From positions 62,001 to 126,000 of the forward strand of contig CAVSMF010000007.1 in NCBI GenBank assembly GCA_963728975.1: 64,000 nt of DNA, read 5' to 3'. Numbering within the stretch: position 1 is the first letter of the stretch; each line of letters begins with the position of its first letter. This stretch comes from DATFCK01 sp963728975. Lineage in GTDB: Bacteria > Verrucomicrobiota > Verrucomicrobiia > Chthoniobacterales > UBA10450. The notes below the pieces were generated by a model. The model saw only the letters and a program-made list of their open reading frames with translations. It was not told where the DNA came from and did no database searches. The translations under genes were made by a program, and so were the position numbers. Of the stretch, positions 1-9,136 are shown piece by piece.

Positions 1-1770
1 CGCGGCGCGATTCCAGTGCAATAGTTTGCCATTAAGATCGCTAACCACCACGCCCTCGTTAAGATTCTCAACGACCGTTTGCAGATGAGCTTCACTTACG
101 CGTAATGCACCCTCCGCCTGTTTGCGCTCGGTGATATCGCGCGCCACTTTGGACACACCGATGACCTTGCCGTTGACATCCTTGATCGGTGATGCCGTGA
201 TCGAGACATCAATCAGCCGCCCGTCCTTGGTTTGTCGTAACGTCTCAAAACTCTCGACATTTTCGCCACGCCTGACTTTCTCCTTGATTCTATCTTCCTC
301 CTCCTGGCGGTCGGTAGGAATCAGCCGCATGATTGAAGCCCCCATCATCTCGCTGGCCTCATAACCGAAAATCTCTTCCGCACCTTTATTCCAACTTGTG
401 ATGATGCCGTTCAGGTCTTTACCAATGATGGCGTCGCCCGAAGATTCAACAATCGCCGCCAGCCGGCTTAAAGCCATTTCCGCCTGCTTGCGCTCGGTGA
501 TGTCCAGATACGTTCCGAGCACGCCGCTGATATCCCCTTTGGAATCGCGCAGAGGCATCTTGCTCGTAAGAATCGTGAGCGCGTTCCCTTCGGAGGCCGT
601 CAGGGATTCTTCGATGAGCAACTTGGAGCAGCCGCTCTCGATGACCTGGCTGTCATCGCTGCGATACAGTTCCGCCCGATCACGCCACCCCATCTGGTAA
701 TCATCTTTCCCGATGATGTCCTTGGGATCGGCAAATCCCGCATCGTGCGCGAATGCCGCGTTACAGCCCAAGTAAACGAGATTCTTGTCTTTCCAGAATA
801 CTCGCGCGGGTATCGCGTTGATAATTCCTTCGATGATCTGCTGTGATGCACGCAGCGCCTCTTCCGTTCGCTTCCGCTCGGTATTTTCCGCCTGCAACGC
901 TTCATTGGCGTCTGCCAGTTCAGCGGTGCGTTCTTTGACTCGCACCTCGAGTTCCACGTGGGCCTTGCGCAGATTTTCCTCTGCCTCCGCGCGCCGGTGG
1001 AAGCTATCTAACATTTGGGCGTGCCATCGTCGCACGCCGCGCGCGGCCGACCACCAGGCCACCAACGATGTCCCACCGACACCCAGAGCACCGATTATTA
1101 AGAGCAAATCAACGCGTTTTTCCTCTCGCAAACTTTCATCCAAATTGCGCCTGATTTGGTCACCGAATGATGTGATTCCTTCAACGTAAAGTGTTTTCTG
1201 CCTTTCATATTCGGGACTGAACAATACAACCTGCGCCTCCTCCTTGCGGCCAGCGCGAACCAAAGCAAAGGCACGGTTTTCCATTTCCACCAACTTGACG
1301 TTGGCCGCATCTATCTTGGCCGCGGCTTCGAGGGTGGAAGGGCCAGTTCCAATTCTTGTTGCGTCTTTGATTGCGGCATCCAATTGCGGCTCGAATTGGC
1401 GGTACCGCTCTTCCCACTGCGAATCTCCCGTCGCCGCCGCCATGCGCGCGGACATGGTCAATACCTCGTCCAAATGGACGATGACGCCTCGGAGTTCTTC
1501 GACTCGGGATCCCTTGTCTAAGAAAATCTTCGCATCGCGACTCACATCGAAAAGAATCCAGCCGAACCAGGCGAAAGCCACGATCGTCAGGAAACAAACG
1601 AGGGTGAGAAGCCTGATCGGAAAATGGATGGCCGTTATCGCATCATCGCGGGCTATGTTTTGTGGGGCTGGCAATCGTTCCTTTTTTCGTCTGATGTGTC
1701 GAGCAAGTCTCGCACTTTGCGTAAAAAGTCGGCTGCGCCGGGCCAGATGCGGTGCTGTCTGCGTATCCAT
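1..1770 (-). CDS. Membrane PAS-domain sensor protein, probably a histidine kinase (3' end outside window)
   Basis: The reading frame is open from an ATG at 1770 to the window edge (590 codons seen). Two membrane segments (about residues 50-75 and 221-242) flank a periplasmic sensor region of about 145 residues that is helical and rich in charged residues. A coiled coil ending in VKERTAELADANEAL leads into a first PAS domain (about 310-430, ending GTYLDITERKQAE), a second PAS/PAC domain (about 435-560, with DGRLIDVSITASP and VARDITERKQAE) and the start of a third. This is the usual layout of hybrid or PAS histidine kinases, but the catalytic part lies beyond the edge, so the kinase call is inference. 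No strong ribosome binding site is seen at the chosen ATG. Confidence 0.8.
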   Translation of the reverse strand, partial: MDTQTAPHLARRSRLFTQSARLARHIRRKKERLPAPQNIARDDAITAIHFPIRLLTLVCFLTIVAFAWFGWILFDVSRDAKIFLDKGSRVEELRGVIVHLDEVLTMSARMAAATGDSQWEERYRQFEPQLDAAIKDATRIGTGPSTLEAAAKIDAANVKLVEMENRAFALVRAGRKEEAQVVLFSPEYERQKTLYVEGITSFGDQIRRNLDESLREEKRVDLLLIIGALGVGGTSLVAWWSAARGVRRWHAQMLDSFHRRAEAEENLRKAHVELEVRVKERTAELADANEALQAENTERKRTEEALRASQQIIEGIINAIPARVFWKDKNLVYLGCNAAFAHDAGFADPKDIIGKDDYQMGWRDRAELYRSDDSQVIESGCSKLLIEESLTASEGNALTILTSKMPLRDSKGDISGVLGTYLDITERKQAEMALSRLAAIVESSGDAIIGKDLNGIITSWNKGAEEIFGYEASEMMGASIMRLIPTDRQEEEDRIKEKVRRGENVESFETLRQTKDGRLIDVSITASPIKDVNGKVIGVSKVARDITERKQAEGALRVSEAHLQTVVENLNEGVVVSDLNGKLLHWNRAA

Positions 1771-2151
1771 GGGGGGTCTTTGAGGAAAACCGACGGAGAA
1801 GCTTGATGGTTTTGGAGCATCGCTCGTTCCATCCCTTCGGCAACGGGGGATATGCGGCTTAAACTCGAAGCGCGCGAAGGGTTACGATCTCAGCCAGCGT
1901 CTCGCTTTCGCGCTCCTTTATGATAGCGTCGATGACGAATTGATTCAGCAAGCCGTCTGCTTAGGTTGGTTGGGGGTCGTGCAACGACAGCCCTCACAAA
2001 GTCGGCAGTCTTCCCAGATCGAAGAAGCGCGGCGCCTGCCGCCAGGCATTGGAGGGCGCTTTGCCCATGAAGTTGTAACCGATGGGGCTGACGGCGAGGG
2101 TTCTGGCCCCTATCGGGCAGGTGCAATTTCCGCGAGCGGCAAATTGCGCTG
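1771..2151. other. Gap without a convincing gene
   Basis: Short frames on both strands overlap here but none shows a recognisable domain or a convincing start. One minus-strand frame in the 1980-2150 part encodes a plausible stretch (AVSPIGYNFMGKAPSNAW) that could be the remains of a gene, but it is interrupted and I do not recognise it. Confidence 0.4.
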
Positions 2152-2382
2152 CTAGGCAGCGCGGGCAGATTCACATCCGAACAAAACTCTCAGGTTCGAA
2201 TCGTAAATGCGGGCGGGAATCGGTAAAACAAGAGGTACGATTTTGTTCAAGATTCGTTTGTCTCTGGTTGGTCTCATTTCGAGCGGTGAACCGAGTGTGC
2301 ATAATTCGCACCAATGCCGTTCCGCGCTGTTAAGGCGCGTTCTTGTGCCGCAAGTATCACAAATAAAAAATTCCTTCTTCAT
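2152..2382 (-). CDS. Small Cys-rich, probably zinc-binding protein
   Basis: This 76-residue protein starts MKKEFFICDTCGTRTRLN and carries a CxxC pair (CDTC) followed about 15 residues later by a second one (CELC after HW), the spacing of a small zinc ribbon. The C-terminal half is unremarkable. I do not recognise a named family. It stands alone between the sensor gene and a response-regulator relic. The ATG at 2382 is the only good start; the ribosome binding site is weak. The call rests on the zinc-ribbon spacing only. Confidence 0.5.
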   Translation of the reverse strand: MKKEFFICDTCGTRTRLNSAERHWCELCTLGSPLEMRPTRDKRILNKIVPLVLPIPARIYDSNLRVLFGCESARAA

Positions 2383-2546
2383 GACGAAGCATTGTCCGGT
2401 AGCAGTATCCTGTAAATCACGTTAATCCTTGTTTGTTTCCCGGCTCCTGCATCGCGGAATTATTTGCGGATCAAATCAGGCGAGGAGGAAGCCGGTCGGC
2501 AACCTCACTATACCACAGTTTCTATAAGTACCTAACGGTGATTGAA

Positions 2547-2752
2547 CGGTTTGCCAGCTGCGGAATCCCGCTTGTCAGTGACATCGCGTTGCCAGCGCTA
2601 AACATGGACTGCGCGGTATCGCGATGAGCGGGTTTGGTTCGGACGCCGACTTGGCGCAGAGCATGGAAGCCGGTTTTCTAGAACACCCAGTCAAGCCGAT
2701 CGACGCGAAAGCGTTGGATGACGTGATCCAGCGGCTGGCCACCCGCCTCTGA
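2547..2752 (+). pseudogene. Response-regulator receiver domain relic
   Basis: The second half reads HGLRGIAMSGFGSDADLAQ and then GFLEHPVKPIDAKALDDVI before a stop at 2750-2752. This is the beta4-alpha4-beta5 part of a receiver domain, with the conserved Lys-Pro of the HPVKP motif. The preceding part of a receiver (VSDIALP, containing the phospho-acceptor-like Asp) is present just upstream, but in a different frame (2574-2594). The N-terminal third of the domain is not found. A frameshifted, truncated receiver is the simplest reading. It may be the remnant of a regulator that worked with the sensor gene at the left edge. Confidence 0.65.
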
Positions 2753-2939
2753 CCAGCCACGCGCCGCCAAATGCGCGAGCGATCTCTCGTGGCTTCGGCA
2801 GTGTCCTAATTTGAGCCGGTGGTAAATACGATTAGGTAATCGGTGGTTGTGGCTCTATATTGAGTATTAGGGTCGGTCCTGATCGGGCGCCGGCGTCCCA
2901 GATAGGCTTAGGGATATCGCAGAACGATGGTATATTGCG

Positions 2940-3281
2940 ATGCGGGAACTGCGGAGCAGCGGCATGAACCTACCTTATACGAAGCTACCTTATATGAACC
3001 TGCCTTATGCATTCAAACTCTTGCTCGCGGCCAACCAACAACCGCATGGCTTTCTAAAAATCCGCGGCCGACACGCTGATCGCGAAGTGCGGCTTATGGC
3101 TGAAGCTGGTTTGGTCGACGCGACGTTAAGCGATGGCAAAGATGAATCGTTTACCGCCATCAATCATCTAACGGATTTGGGCCATACGTTTCTGCGAGCG
3201 TTCAACAATTTCCCGCTTCCCATCGCCGCTCGCCCTGCACGGGTAGAGGGAATGGCCGGTGAATGGAATTTGAATCCTTAA
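2940..3281 (+). CDS. Small protein with a winged-helix-like C-terminal segment
   Basis: The frame encodes 113 residues. Residues about 45-95 (DREVRLMAEAGLVDATLSDG, then HLTDLGHTFLRAF) have the pattern of a winged helix: a helix ending in LxEAGLV, a beta wing, then LTxxGxxFL, as in DUF2513-like and other small transcription-factor-like proteins. The N-terminus contains a short repeated peptide (NLPY, KLPY, NLPY), made by an imperfect DNA repeat at 2964-3010. That makes the true start uncertain; the ATG at 2964 is an alternative. It stands alone, so no partner can be named. The family assignment is tentative. Confidence 0.55.
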   Translation: MRELRSSGMNLPYTKLPYMNLPYAFKLLLAANQQPHGFLKIRGRHADREVRLMAEAGLVDATLSDGKDESFTAINHLTDLGHTFLRAFNNFPLPIAARPARVEGMAGEWNLNP

Positions 3282-3463
3282 CCCCGCTCGCGGCGTGACT
3301 GTTAGGTCACCTGCGCAAACGCCTCGAAAATGGGGCGCCTGCTTTCCGCCGGAATCCCGACGCCGCTGCGTCCCCGCTGCGGCCGCCAACAAAGTCTGCA
3401 ACGGTGTGAGTGAAGGTGTGCTCGAATCCGGTAATGTGACCGTGCGGGCATTGTGATAAGAGT

Positions 3464-3928
3464 TTAAAAGGTAAACTGTAATCCCAAATAACTTAGTACA
3501 CTGCGATGTCCGCCGCCAAAGTCGGCCGGCAGAACGGAATGTAATCCAGCCATGATTTCGAACCTCTCGTTGATTGGCCAGGCGGAGATGAGACCGAGTG
3601 TCCATCGGTCCGCGGCGTCGTTTCCAACAACGTAGCCCGCCGCAGCATCGAATTCGAGTGGACCGGCGCGTCGGGCAATTTCGGCCGGCAAAATCAAGTC
3701 TGTTCCACGCTCGACCAAGCCGCGGCGAATCGATGATACTGCCATGTTCCATTCGACTCGCGGGTAGATCGACATCGAAACGCCGTTAGTCTCCTCATCT
3801 AGAAAGCGCCACTTAACGCCAGCCAATGCATTGCCAAGACGGCTCTCCGTCTCGCTGTCATTTCGGTCGCCTGCCAGATATGCGCCTCTTGGATCAATCT
3901 CGCTCGAGTCTTTGAGCCGCGGTAACAT
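3464..3928 (-). CDS. Outer-membrane beta-barrel protein, N-terminally truncated
   Basis: This 154-residue protein has the alternating pattern of outer-membrane beta strands and ends in the typical C-terminal aromatic signature (LSYLGLQFTF). The segments LAGVKWRFLDEETNGVSMSI and FEIMAGLHSVLPADFGG resemble the C-terminal half of the transporter / phenol meta-pathway-like outer-membrane family. No signal peptide is encoded and the family is usually about 250-300 residues long, so the 5' half appears to be missing. It is probably a gene fragment. An ATG at 3928 can start the remaining frame. Confidence 0.65.
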   Translation of the reverse strand: MLPRLKDSSEIDPRGAYLAGDRNDSETESRLGNALAGVKWRFLDEETNGVSMSIYPRVEWNMAVSSIRRGLVERGTDLILPAEIARRAGPLEFDAAAGYVVGNDAADRWTLGLISAWPINERFEIMAGLHSVLPADFGGGHRSVLSYLGLQFTF

Positions 3929-3995
3929 CGTTTCGCGTTCTTTTTGTACGTGGTGATAAGCTCACTTTATTTTAGAGTATCAATAAAGGAATAGA

Positions 3996-4418
3996 ATGAA
4001 TCCTATGCCGGCTGGAGAAAACCCGGAACCCAGAGTCCCAACCGATCTTGGCAAAGCGCTCGCGGCCGCCCCGATGGTGAATGTTAAATGGAAGGATCTC
4101 ACGTCGATCGCGCGCAGGGACTTTATCAGTTGGATAGACTCAGCTAAACAATCGGAGACACGGAGACGCCGGATCGAGAAAGCCTGCTCGATGCTGGCGG
4201 CGGGAAAGCGGCGCCCCTGCTGTTATTCAATCGTGTCACTGGATCTTCACCTGGCGCTCAAGGTTACCCCGATGGCGAAGGCTCAGTGGAGCGATCTCAC
4301 CCCGATCGAGCGCAGGGACTTTATTAGTTGGATGGACTCAGCCAAAGAACCGAAGGCACATAGACGCCGGATCGAGAAAGCCTGCGTAATGCTCGCGGCC
4401 GGAAAGCGTCGCCCCTGA
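3996..4418 (+). CDS. Protein with two tandem YdeI/OmdA-like C-terminal motifs
   Basis: The protein has 140 residues. Two copies of one module of about 45 residues are visible: W-K/S-D-L-T-x-I-x-RRDFISW-I/M-DSAK followed by RRRIEKAC and a closing MLAAGKRRP, at about residues 30-75 and 95-140. The motif matches the C-terminal helical part of YdeI/OmpD-associated (OmdA) proteins, which are linked to resistance to bacteriocins and cationic peptides. A full OmdA protein normally has one copy at the end of a longer domain, so this is a shortened, internally duplicated form. The two DNA copies are still very similar, pointing to a fairly recent duplication. Start ATG at 3996; no clear operon partner. 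Confidence 0.7.
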   Translation: MNPMPAGENPEPRVPTDLGKALAAAPMVNVKWKDLTSIARRDFISWIDSAKQSETRRRRIEKACSMLAAGKRRPCCYSIVSLDLHLALKVTPMAKAQWSDLTPIERRDFISWMDSAKEPKAHRRRIEKACVMLAAGKRRP

Positions 4419-4445
4419 TGTTTTCAGTAAAGCCCCAAAAAAATC

Positions 4446-4757
4446 ATGAATAATTCCGCCAAACGTACGATTCTTCGCTGGATTCACCTCGTCTTAACCA
4501 TTCCGGTGCTCGGCTACATTTATGGTAAGCCTGCGGACGTGCAGCAGTACGCCCCCGCTGCTCGGTTTGTCTTCGTTCCTGTAATTATCCTTTCGGGATT
4601 TTGGATGTATTCAGGCGTAGTTTTCGCCATCATCGGCGTTGCGGTATGGCTGGGTGCCTATTACCTCTCTGGAGTTGGGACGGCTATCCTGAGCCAGGTC
4701 GCGCTATTCATCGCGCGGAAGACTTGGCTGGTGATTCGGGCGCGGCGTTCAAAGTAA
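4446..4757 (+). CDS. Small integral membrane protein
   Basis: This 103-residue protein begins MNNSAKRTILRWIHLVLTIP and is mostly hydrophobic, with three probable membrane segments (about residues 10-28, 38-57 and 59-82) and a basic C-terminus (RKTWLVIRARRSK). The phrase WIHLVLTIPVLGYIYGKP followed by RFVFVPVIILSGFWM is typical of small uncharacterised membrane proteins in several phyla. It begins 27 bases after the OmdA-like gene and may share its transcript. Function unknown. Confidence 0.7.
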   Translation: MNNSAKRTILRWIHLVLTIPVLGYIYGKPADVQQYAPAARFVFVPVIILSGFWMYSGVVFAIIGVAVWLGAYYLSGVGTAILSQVALFIARKTWLVIRARRSK

Positions 4758-5043
4758 GTCGGGCCTATCCATTTCCTGGAACGTGCTTGCCATCCACCGG
4801 AATGGGAAGGGGTAGGAGCGAGGGGGGATTGCGGATTGCGGATTTCGAATTGCGGAATGGAAAAGCAAAAAGCAAAGCGGTAAGCGCGAAGGGGGAGGTA
4901 GCGCGTCTCCTGCGCGGAGAAGTTAGGCGAGGGGAACTTAGAAAGATGGGGGCGGAGGACGGGAAAGGCAAAGTAGAAAGTAGAAAGAGAAGTAGAAAGT
5001 AGAAAACGGGGAGTGGGAATTTCGAATTTCGGAATGTGAGGTT
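4758..5043. repeat. Repeat-rich spacer with GCGGATT heptamers
   Basis: Positions about 4826-4860 hold a run of GCGGATT/GCGGAAT heptamers. The remainder is purine-rich low-complexity sequence (AGTAGAAAGT-type) of the kind seen in most large spacers here. It abuts the broken 5' end of the cyclase relic. Confidence 0.6.
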
Positions 5044-5400
5044 GCGGCGGGGCGAGATATTTTGGTGGCCCTGGAGAGTCTCAACCAGGAATTAGGGGGG
5101 CGGGGACGCCTTCCGCTGCGGATCGGAATCGGGCTGCATACCGGGCCTGCCATTGTTGGCAGCATTGGATCGCCCCAACGGCTCGAATTTACCGCGATTG
5201 GCAATACGGTGAACGTCGCTTCGCGGATCGAGAATCTCACCAAGAAATTACATCGACCAATGCTGATCACCGCGGCGGTGCGGGACCGGCTCCGGCAAAG
5301 TTTTCCGCTGGAAGAATTGCCTCCACAAGAAATCCGCGGTGTAGCCGAGCCGGTGGTGGTTTTTGCCTGGCTTCGGGAGGAAGAGCCAATTGCAGTGTAG
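5044..5400 (+). pseudogene. Adenylate/guanylate cyclase catalytic domain, 5'-truncated
   Basis: The frame encodes the C-terminal half of a class III nucleotide cyclase domain: LRIGIGLHTGPAIVGSIGSP, then EFTAIGNTVNVASRIENLTK and a closing GVAEPVVVFAWL. The conserved GxHTG, VGxIGSPxRxEFTxIGxxVNxASRxE pattern is intact. The first half of the domain, including the metal-binding aspartates, and any sensory domain are absent. Sequence before about 5044 is repeat spacer. The fragment could only start at weak codons such as TTG 5062, so it is probably a remnant. Similarity to the family is clear; lack of activity is inference. Confidence 0.75.
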
Positions 5401-5499
5401 TCGGAAACAAGGGGGACGCGGCAGGTCTTTCTTCTGGATTCTTCGGACACGGGCTTCCACCCGCTTGCCTTCAGTTGAAGTCACTTTATTCTGCCCCCG

Positions 5500-6421
5500 A
5501 TGCGACCGCTCTTGATTCGGCTGCAATCGGCGCTGGTTTGCCTGATTTTCACAGGCGCCGGGTTTCGGGTTTGCCAGGGTGCGGCGAGCCACGATGCGGC
5601 GTTTTGGAATGCGATTGTCAAAAACGGCTTTGCCGTTCCAGTGGGGACATCGGCCGGCCCGCTTGCGCTTGAGATTGCCGATCTGGCTGGCTCGACGGAT
5701 CCGGCGCTCCGCGACAACTGCGGTTACGAGATTCTGGCAGCCTGGATTCACCGGCAACACCGGCTTGCGCCTAACGAGCTGGAGGCGCTGCGCGGGAAAT
5801 TGATGCCCGGGATGTTGTCTCACATCGGTGAATCGAATAACGACACGGTTTTCAAGCGCTCGTTTTCCGCCCTTTACATGTCGATCCTGGCCGCGGAGGA
5901 CCTGACCACGCCGTTTTTATCGGAAAGCACCTTCCAGGAAACGCTGGAGACGGCTCTTGGCTGTTATGCAAGGGAAAGAGATTTGCGCGGGCTATGTGCC
6001 GGAAAAGGGCTGGGCCCACGCTACCGCGCATGTGGCCGACCTTCTGAAATTCCTGGCCCGCAACGGGAAGATGACGCCGGAACGGCAAGGAAAGATCGTG
6101 GCCGGAGTGGCAGAACGCTTGCGCACGGCGAACACGGTGTTTGTTTGGGGCGAAGATGAGAGAATGGCGGCGGCGCTGTTATCGCTGAGTAATCGAAAAG
6201 ACTTCGATCCCACCGGCTTTCGGGAGTGGTTCGGGAGACTGGTCCCGGAAAACAAAGAGCTTTGGAAATCGCCCCGGATCGATCCCCAAGCTTACGCGCG
6301 CGTGCGCGCCCAGGCGAATGTCCTGGCCCATCTTTCCGCGAAAATTGCCGCGCAAAACAGCGACCCCGCCGCTGACGATTTCAGGGCTGCGCTGCATGCA
6401 ACCCTGACCCAGGTGGACTGA
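5500..6421 (+). pseudogene. DUF2785 family protein, exported, one frameshift
   Basis: The first frame starts at ATG 5500 with a signal peptide (MRPLLIRLQSALVCLIFTG...) and runs through AVPVGTSAGPLALEIADLAG to ERDLRG. The reading then continues in another frame from about 5993 with YVPEKGWAHATAHVADLLKF, the most conserved motif of DUF2785, to a stop at 6421. One extra base near 5992 explains the shift; without it the protein would be about 306 residues. DUF2785 has no known function. The next gene (NIF3-like) starts 7 bases downstream, so they are probably co-transcribed. The shift may be true decay or an assembly error, because both halves remain well conserved. Confidence 0.75.
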
Positions 6422-6428
6422 AGCTCGC

Positions 6429-7184
6429 GTGCCGGCTGTTAAACAACTCGTCGCTTACTGCAACGCGGAGCTGCGTACGGCTGCGGTTCGCGATTGGGAC
6501 AACGCCCTCAATGGATTGCAGATCGAGAATTCCGGCCGGGTAACCAAGATTGGAGCGGCGGTTGATGTTTCGACCCGGGTTCTGGAATTGGCAGGGGAGC
6601 GGGAGATCAATTTCTTGATTGTGCATCACGGTTTATTTTGGCCGGGTTTGCAGCCGGTAACCGGTAGTCTGCACCGGCAGCTGCGGGTGGCCTTTGAAAA
6701 CGATATCGCTGTTTACAGCGCCCATTTGCCGCTCGATGTTCACCCGAAATTGGGAAACAACGCAGCCCTCGCCACCGCCCTTCGGTTGCAATCAACCAAA
6801 CCTTTTTTCGAGGAGAAAGGTCAACTCATTGGCCGGAAGGCCCAATCGTCGCAACCCCGCCAAACCCTCATCCGGAAACTGGAAGCCGCGGTCGGCGGCC
6901 CGATTCGCGCGTTCAACTTCGGTCCGGAACAAACCCGCTCGATTGGAATCATCACCGGCGCGGCCGGATCGGAGATCTATCGCGTGGCTGAGGAAAAGAT
7001 CGACACCTTCATCACCGGCGAGGCGCCCCATTGGGCGGCGGTGGCGGCCGAAGAGTTAGGCCTGAATCTGTTGCTGGGCGGACATTACGCGACCGAGACT
7101 TTTGGAGTAAAAGCGCTTGGGGCGCGTCTCTCCAGGAAATTTCGGTTGCCCTGCGAGTTCATCGATTGCCCGACCGGTCTGTGA
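6429..7184 (+). CDS. NIF3-like dinuclear metal centre protein
   Basis: This 251-residue protein belongs to the NIF3/YbgI/YqfO family of hexameric, dinuclear-metal proteins, variously annotated as GTP cyclohydrolase I type 2 homologues; the cellular role is unsettled. Metal ligands are visible: the HH pair in FLIVHHGLFW (residues 66-67), Asp103 in HLPLDVHP, and His/Glu in GGHYATETFGV (about residues 217 and 221). NALNGLQIEN near the N-terminus is also family-typical. A GTG at 6429 is the start that keeps the conserved N-terminus. It sits 7 bases after the DUF2785 gene and 41 bases before murJ. Confidence 0.92.
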   Translation: MPAVKQLVAYCNAELRTAAVRDWDNALNGLQIENSGRVTKIGAAVDVSTRVLELAGEREINFLIVHHGLFWPGLQPVTGSLHRQLRVAFENDIAVYSAHLPLDVHPKLGNNAALATALRLQSTKPFFEEKGQLIGRKAQSSQPRQTLIRKLEAAVGGPIRAFNFGPEQTRSIGIITGAAGSEIYRVAEEKIDTFITGEAPHWAAVAAEELGLNLLLGGHYATETFGVKALGARLSRKFRLPCEFIDCPTGL

Positions 7185-7225
7185 AAACGAACAGCCGCCG
7201 CTTCCTTTTGAAGGAACTCTAGAAA

Positions 7226-8821
7226 ATGGCCGCTCTGGACAGTCGAGCTTCGAGCACGCGCGCGACCGGCGTGGTGGGGATCGCCATTTTATCCAGCCGT
7301 CTGCTGGGATTGGTGCGGGAGCAGGTGTTCGCCGGATTATTCGGCGCCACCCGAAGTCTCGATATTTTTCTCATTGCTTTTCGGGTGCCGAATCTGCTCC
7401 GCGATCTTTTTGCTGAAGGCGCGCTTTCGACCGCTTTTATCACGACATTTTCGAAAAAGATCGCGACCGGAGGCGATGCCACGGCCTGGCGGCTTGCCAA
7501 CAAAATGGCGACGTTGACGGCGATTTTCATGAGCGGGGTTACGCTCCTGGGAATCATTTTTTCCGGTCCACTCATTGGGCTGATCGCGCGCGGGTTTGCT
7601 GCCGACGAGCGGGTGACGACCACGGCGCTTACCCAGATCATGTGGCCGTTTATCCTGCTCGTTTCCCTGTCAGCCCTGGTGATGGGAATGCTGAACGCCA
7701 AACACGTTTTTGGGATGCCGGCGATGGCGTCTACGTTTTTCAATATTGGGTCGATCGTTGCCGGCGTTTCGATCGGGTGGTGGATCGATCCGCATTTCGG
7801 GCGGCCCGCGCTTACGGGGTTGGCCATCGGGACCCTGGTGGGGGGCACTCTGCAGTTCGCCGTGCAGCTGCCGTCGTTATGGAAGGTGGGCTATCGTTTT
7901 CGGCCGGACTTCGCCTGGTTTGACGAAGGCGTGCGCACCGTCCTTGGGTTGATGGGCCCGGCCGTGATCGCGGCCAGCGCCGTTCAGGTCAACGTGCTGG
8001 TCAACAGCGCATTTGCGTCCTATCTGCAGAAAGGCGCTGTGAGCTGGCTTTCGATCGCATTCCGGCTGATGCAACTGCCGCTCGGCATTTTTGGGGTAGC
8101 GATCGGTACCGTGACCCTGCCGCTTGTTTCCCGGGCGGCGGCGTTGCAAAACACGGCCGAGTTTCGCTCGGTTCTTGCCCGGGGAATGCGGCTCGCGTTC
8201 TTACTCACAATTCCGTCGATGCTTGGGCTGATCATGCTGGCCCGGCCGATCATCGGTATCATTTACCAACATGGCCGCTTTACCCGGCACATGACCGAGG
8301 AAACGGCCGGCGCGCTTCAATTCTATGCCCTTGGTTTGGTAGCCTATTCCGCCCTCAAGGTCCTGACCCCGGCGTTTTACGCGATCGACAAGCGCCACAC
8401 CCCGATGGTAGTCAGTTTTTTCGCTATCGGAACCAATCTGGCGTTGAACTGGTTGTTTACCTTTCGGCTCGGATTGGGACATCGGGGGCTGGCTCTGGCC
8501 ACCAGCCTGGTGGCGATCACGAATTTTCTGTTCCTCTATACAATGATGCGCCGCTATACGGGGCGTCTCGAGACCGGCATGCTCCTCAAGTTGCTGGGCA
8601 AAATTATCGTTGCCGGATTTTTGCTTGCCCTGGTCTGCTGGTTGGCGAATTCGTTCTTCTTCGAACAACCTTCAAGACAATGGGTAAGGGTGATTGAAGT
8701 TCTGGTTACGATCGCGACGGCGGCCGCGGTTTTTTTCACGACTGCCTGGGCGTTAGGCGTACCCGAAATAAGCGAAACACTCGACATTATCCGCCGCCGG
8801 TTGGCAAGAAGACGGTCGTAG
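7226..8821 (+). CDS. murJ: Lipid II flippase MurJ
   Basis: This 531-residue polytopic membrane protein of the MOP/MviN family would flip the peptidoglycan precursor lipid II across the cytoplasmic membrane. Diagnostic stretches include LLGLVREQVFAGLFGATRSL, FRVPNLLRDLFAEGALSTAF and, mid-protein, SAVQVNVLVNSAFASYL with QLPLGIFGVAIGTVTLPLVS. The length and the number of hydrophobic segments (about 14) fit the family. The start ATG at 7226 follows AAGGAACTCTAGAAA. It lies downstream of the NIF3-like gene on the same strand and is probably co-transcribed. Confidence 0.96.
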   Translation: MAALDSRASSTRATGVVGIAILSSRLLGLVREQVFAGLFGATRSLDIFLIAFRVPNLLRDLFAEGALSTAFITTFSKKIATGGDATAWRLANKMATLTAIFMSGVTLLGIIFSGPLIGLIARGFAADERVTTTALTQIMWPFILLVSLSALVMGMLNAKHVFGMPAMASTFFNIGSIVAGVSIGWWIDPHFGRPALTGLAIGTLVGGTLQFAVQLPSLWKVGYRFRPDFAWFDEGVRTVLGLMGPAVIAASAVQVNVLVNSAFASYLQKGAVSWLSIAFRLMQLPLGIFGVAIGTVTLPLVSRAAALQNTAEFRSVLARGMRLAFLLTIPSMLGLIMLARPIIGIIYQHGRFTRHMTEETAGALQFYALGLVAYSALKVLTPAFYAIDKRHTPMVVSFFAIGTNLALNWLFTFRLGLGHRGLALATSLVAITNFLFLYTMMRRYTGRLETGMLLKLLGKIIVAGFLLALVCWLANSFFFEQPSRQWVRVIEVLVTIATAAAVFFTTAWALGVPEISETLDIIRRRLARRRS

Positions 8822-9136
8822 AAGGTCGGATTGCAGCGGAACCGGCTCAAATCGTGGCGATTGGGTTTTCCGAGCGGAGCGAGGAATCGGGAGTGATGGG
8901 AAAACCCCCGGCACAGCCGAAGGAAGCCTTCGCCGGTTCACGTCGAGAGCATCCGTAAACAGATACTCTCCCTGAGGGAGAGACAAAGCGGGAATCATCG
9001 GGAAGCGAGAGGCAGGACTTCGGGACCACTCGGACTTGCCGATTGAATATTGGTGCTTCACTGGAGCTTGGTGCTTATTCTTCGTGCTTCTCGTGGCCAA
9101 CGCGGCGTCGCGCAGAGACGGCCTACAATTTAAGCG
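8822..9136. repeat. Spacer between convergent murJ and PLP-enzyme genes
   Basis: No gene is seen. The stretch contains a sequence also found near 44288 (TTCCGAGCGGAGCGAGGAAT type) and, at about 9103-9125, an inverted-repeat hairpin ending in CCTAC. The latter is a variant of the GTAG-bounded hairpin family of this window. Confidence 0.5.

Noticed and set aside
1890..2174. 94-residue minus-strand frame
   Set aside because: No domain or start signal; a different frame over the same stretch looks equally plausible, so no gene is called.
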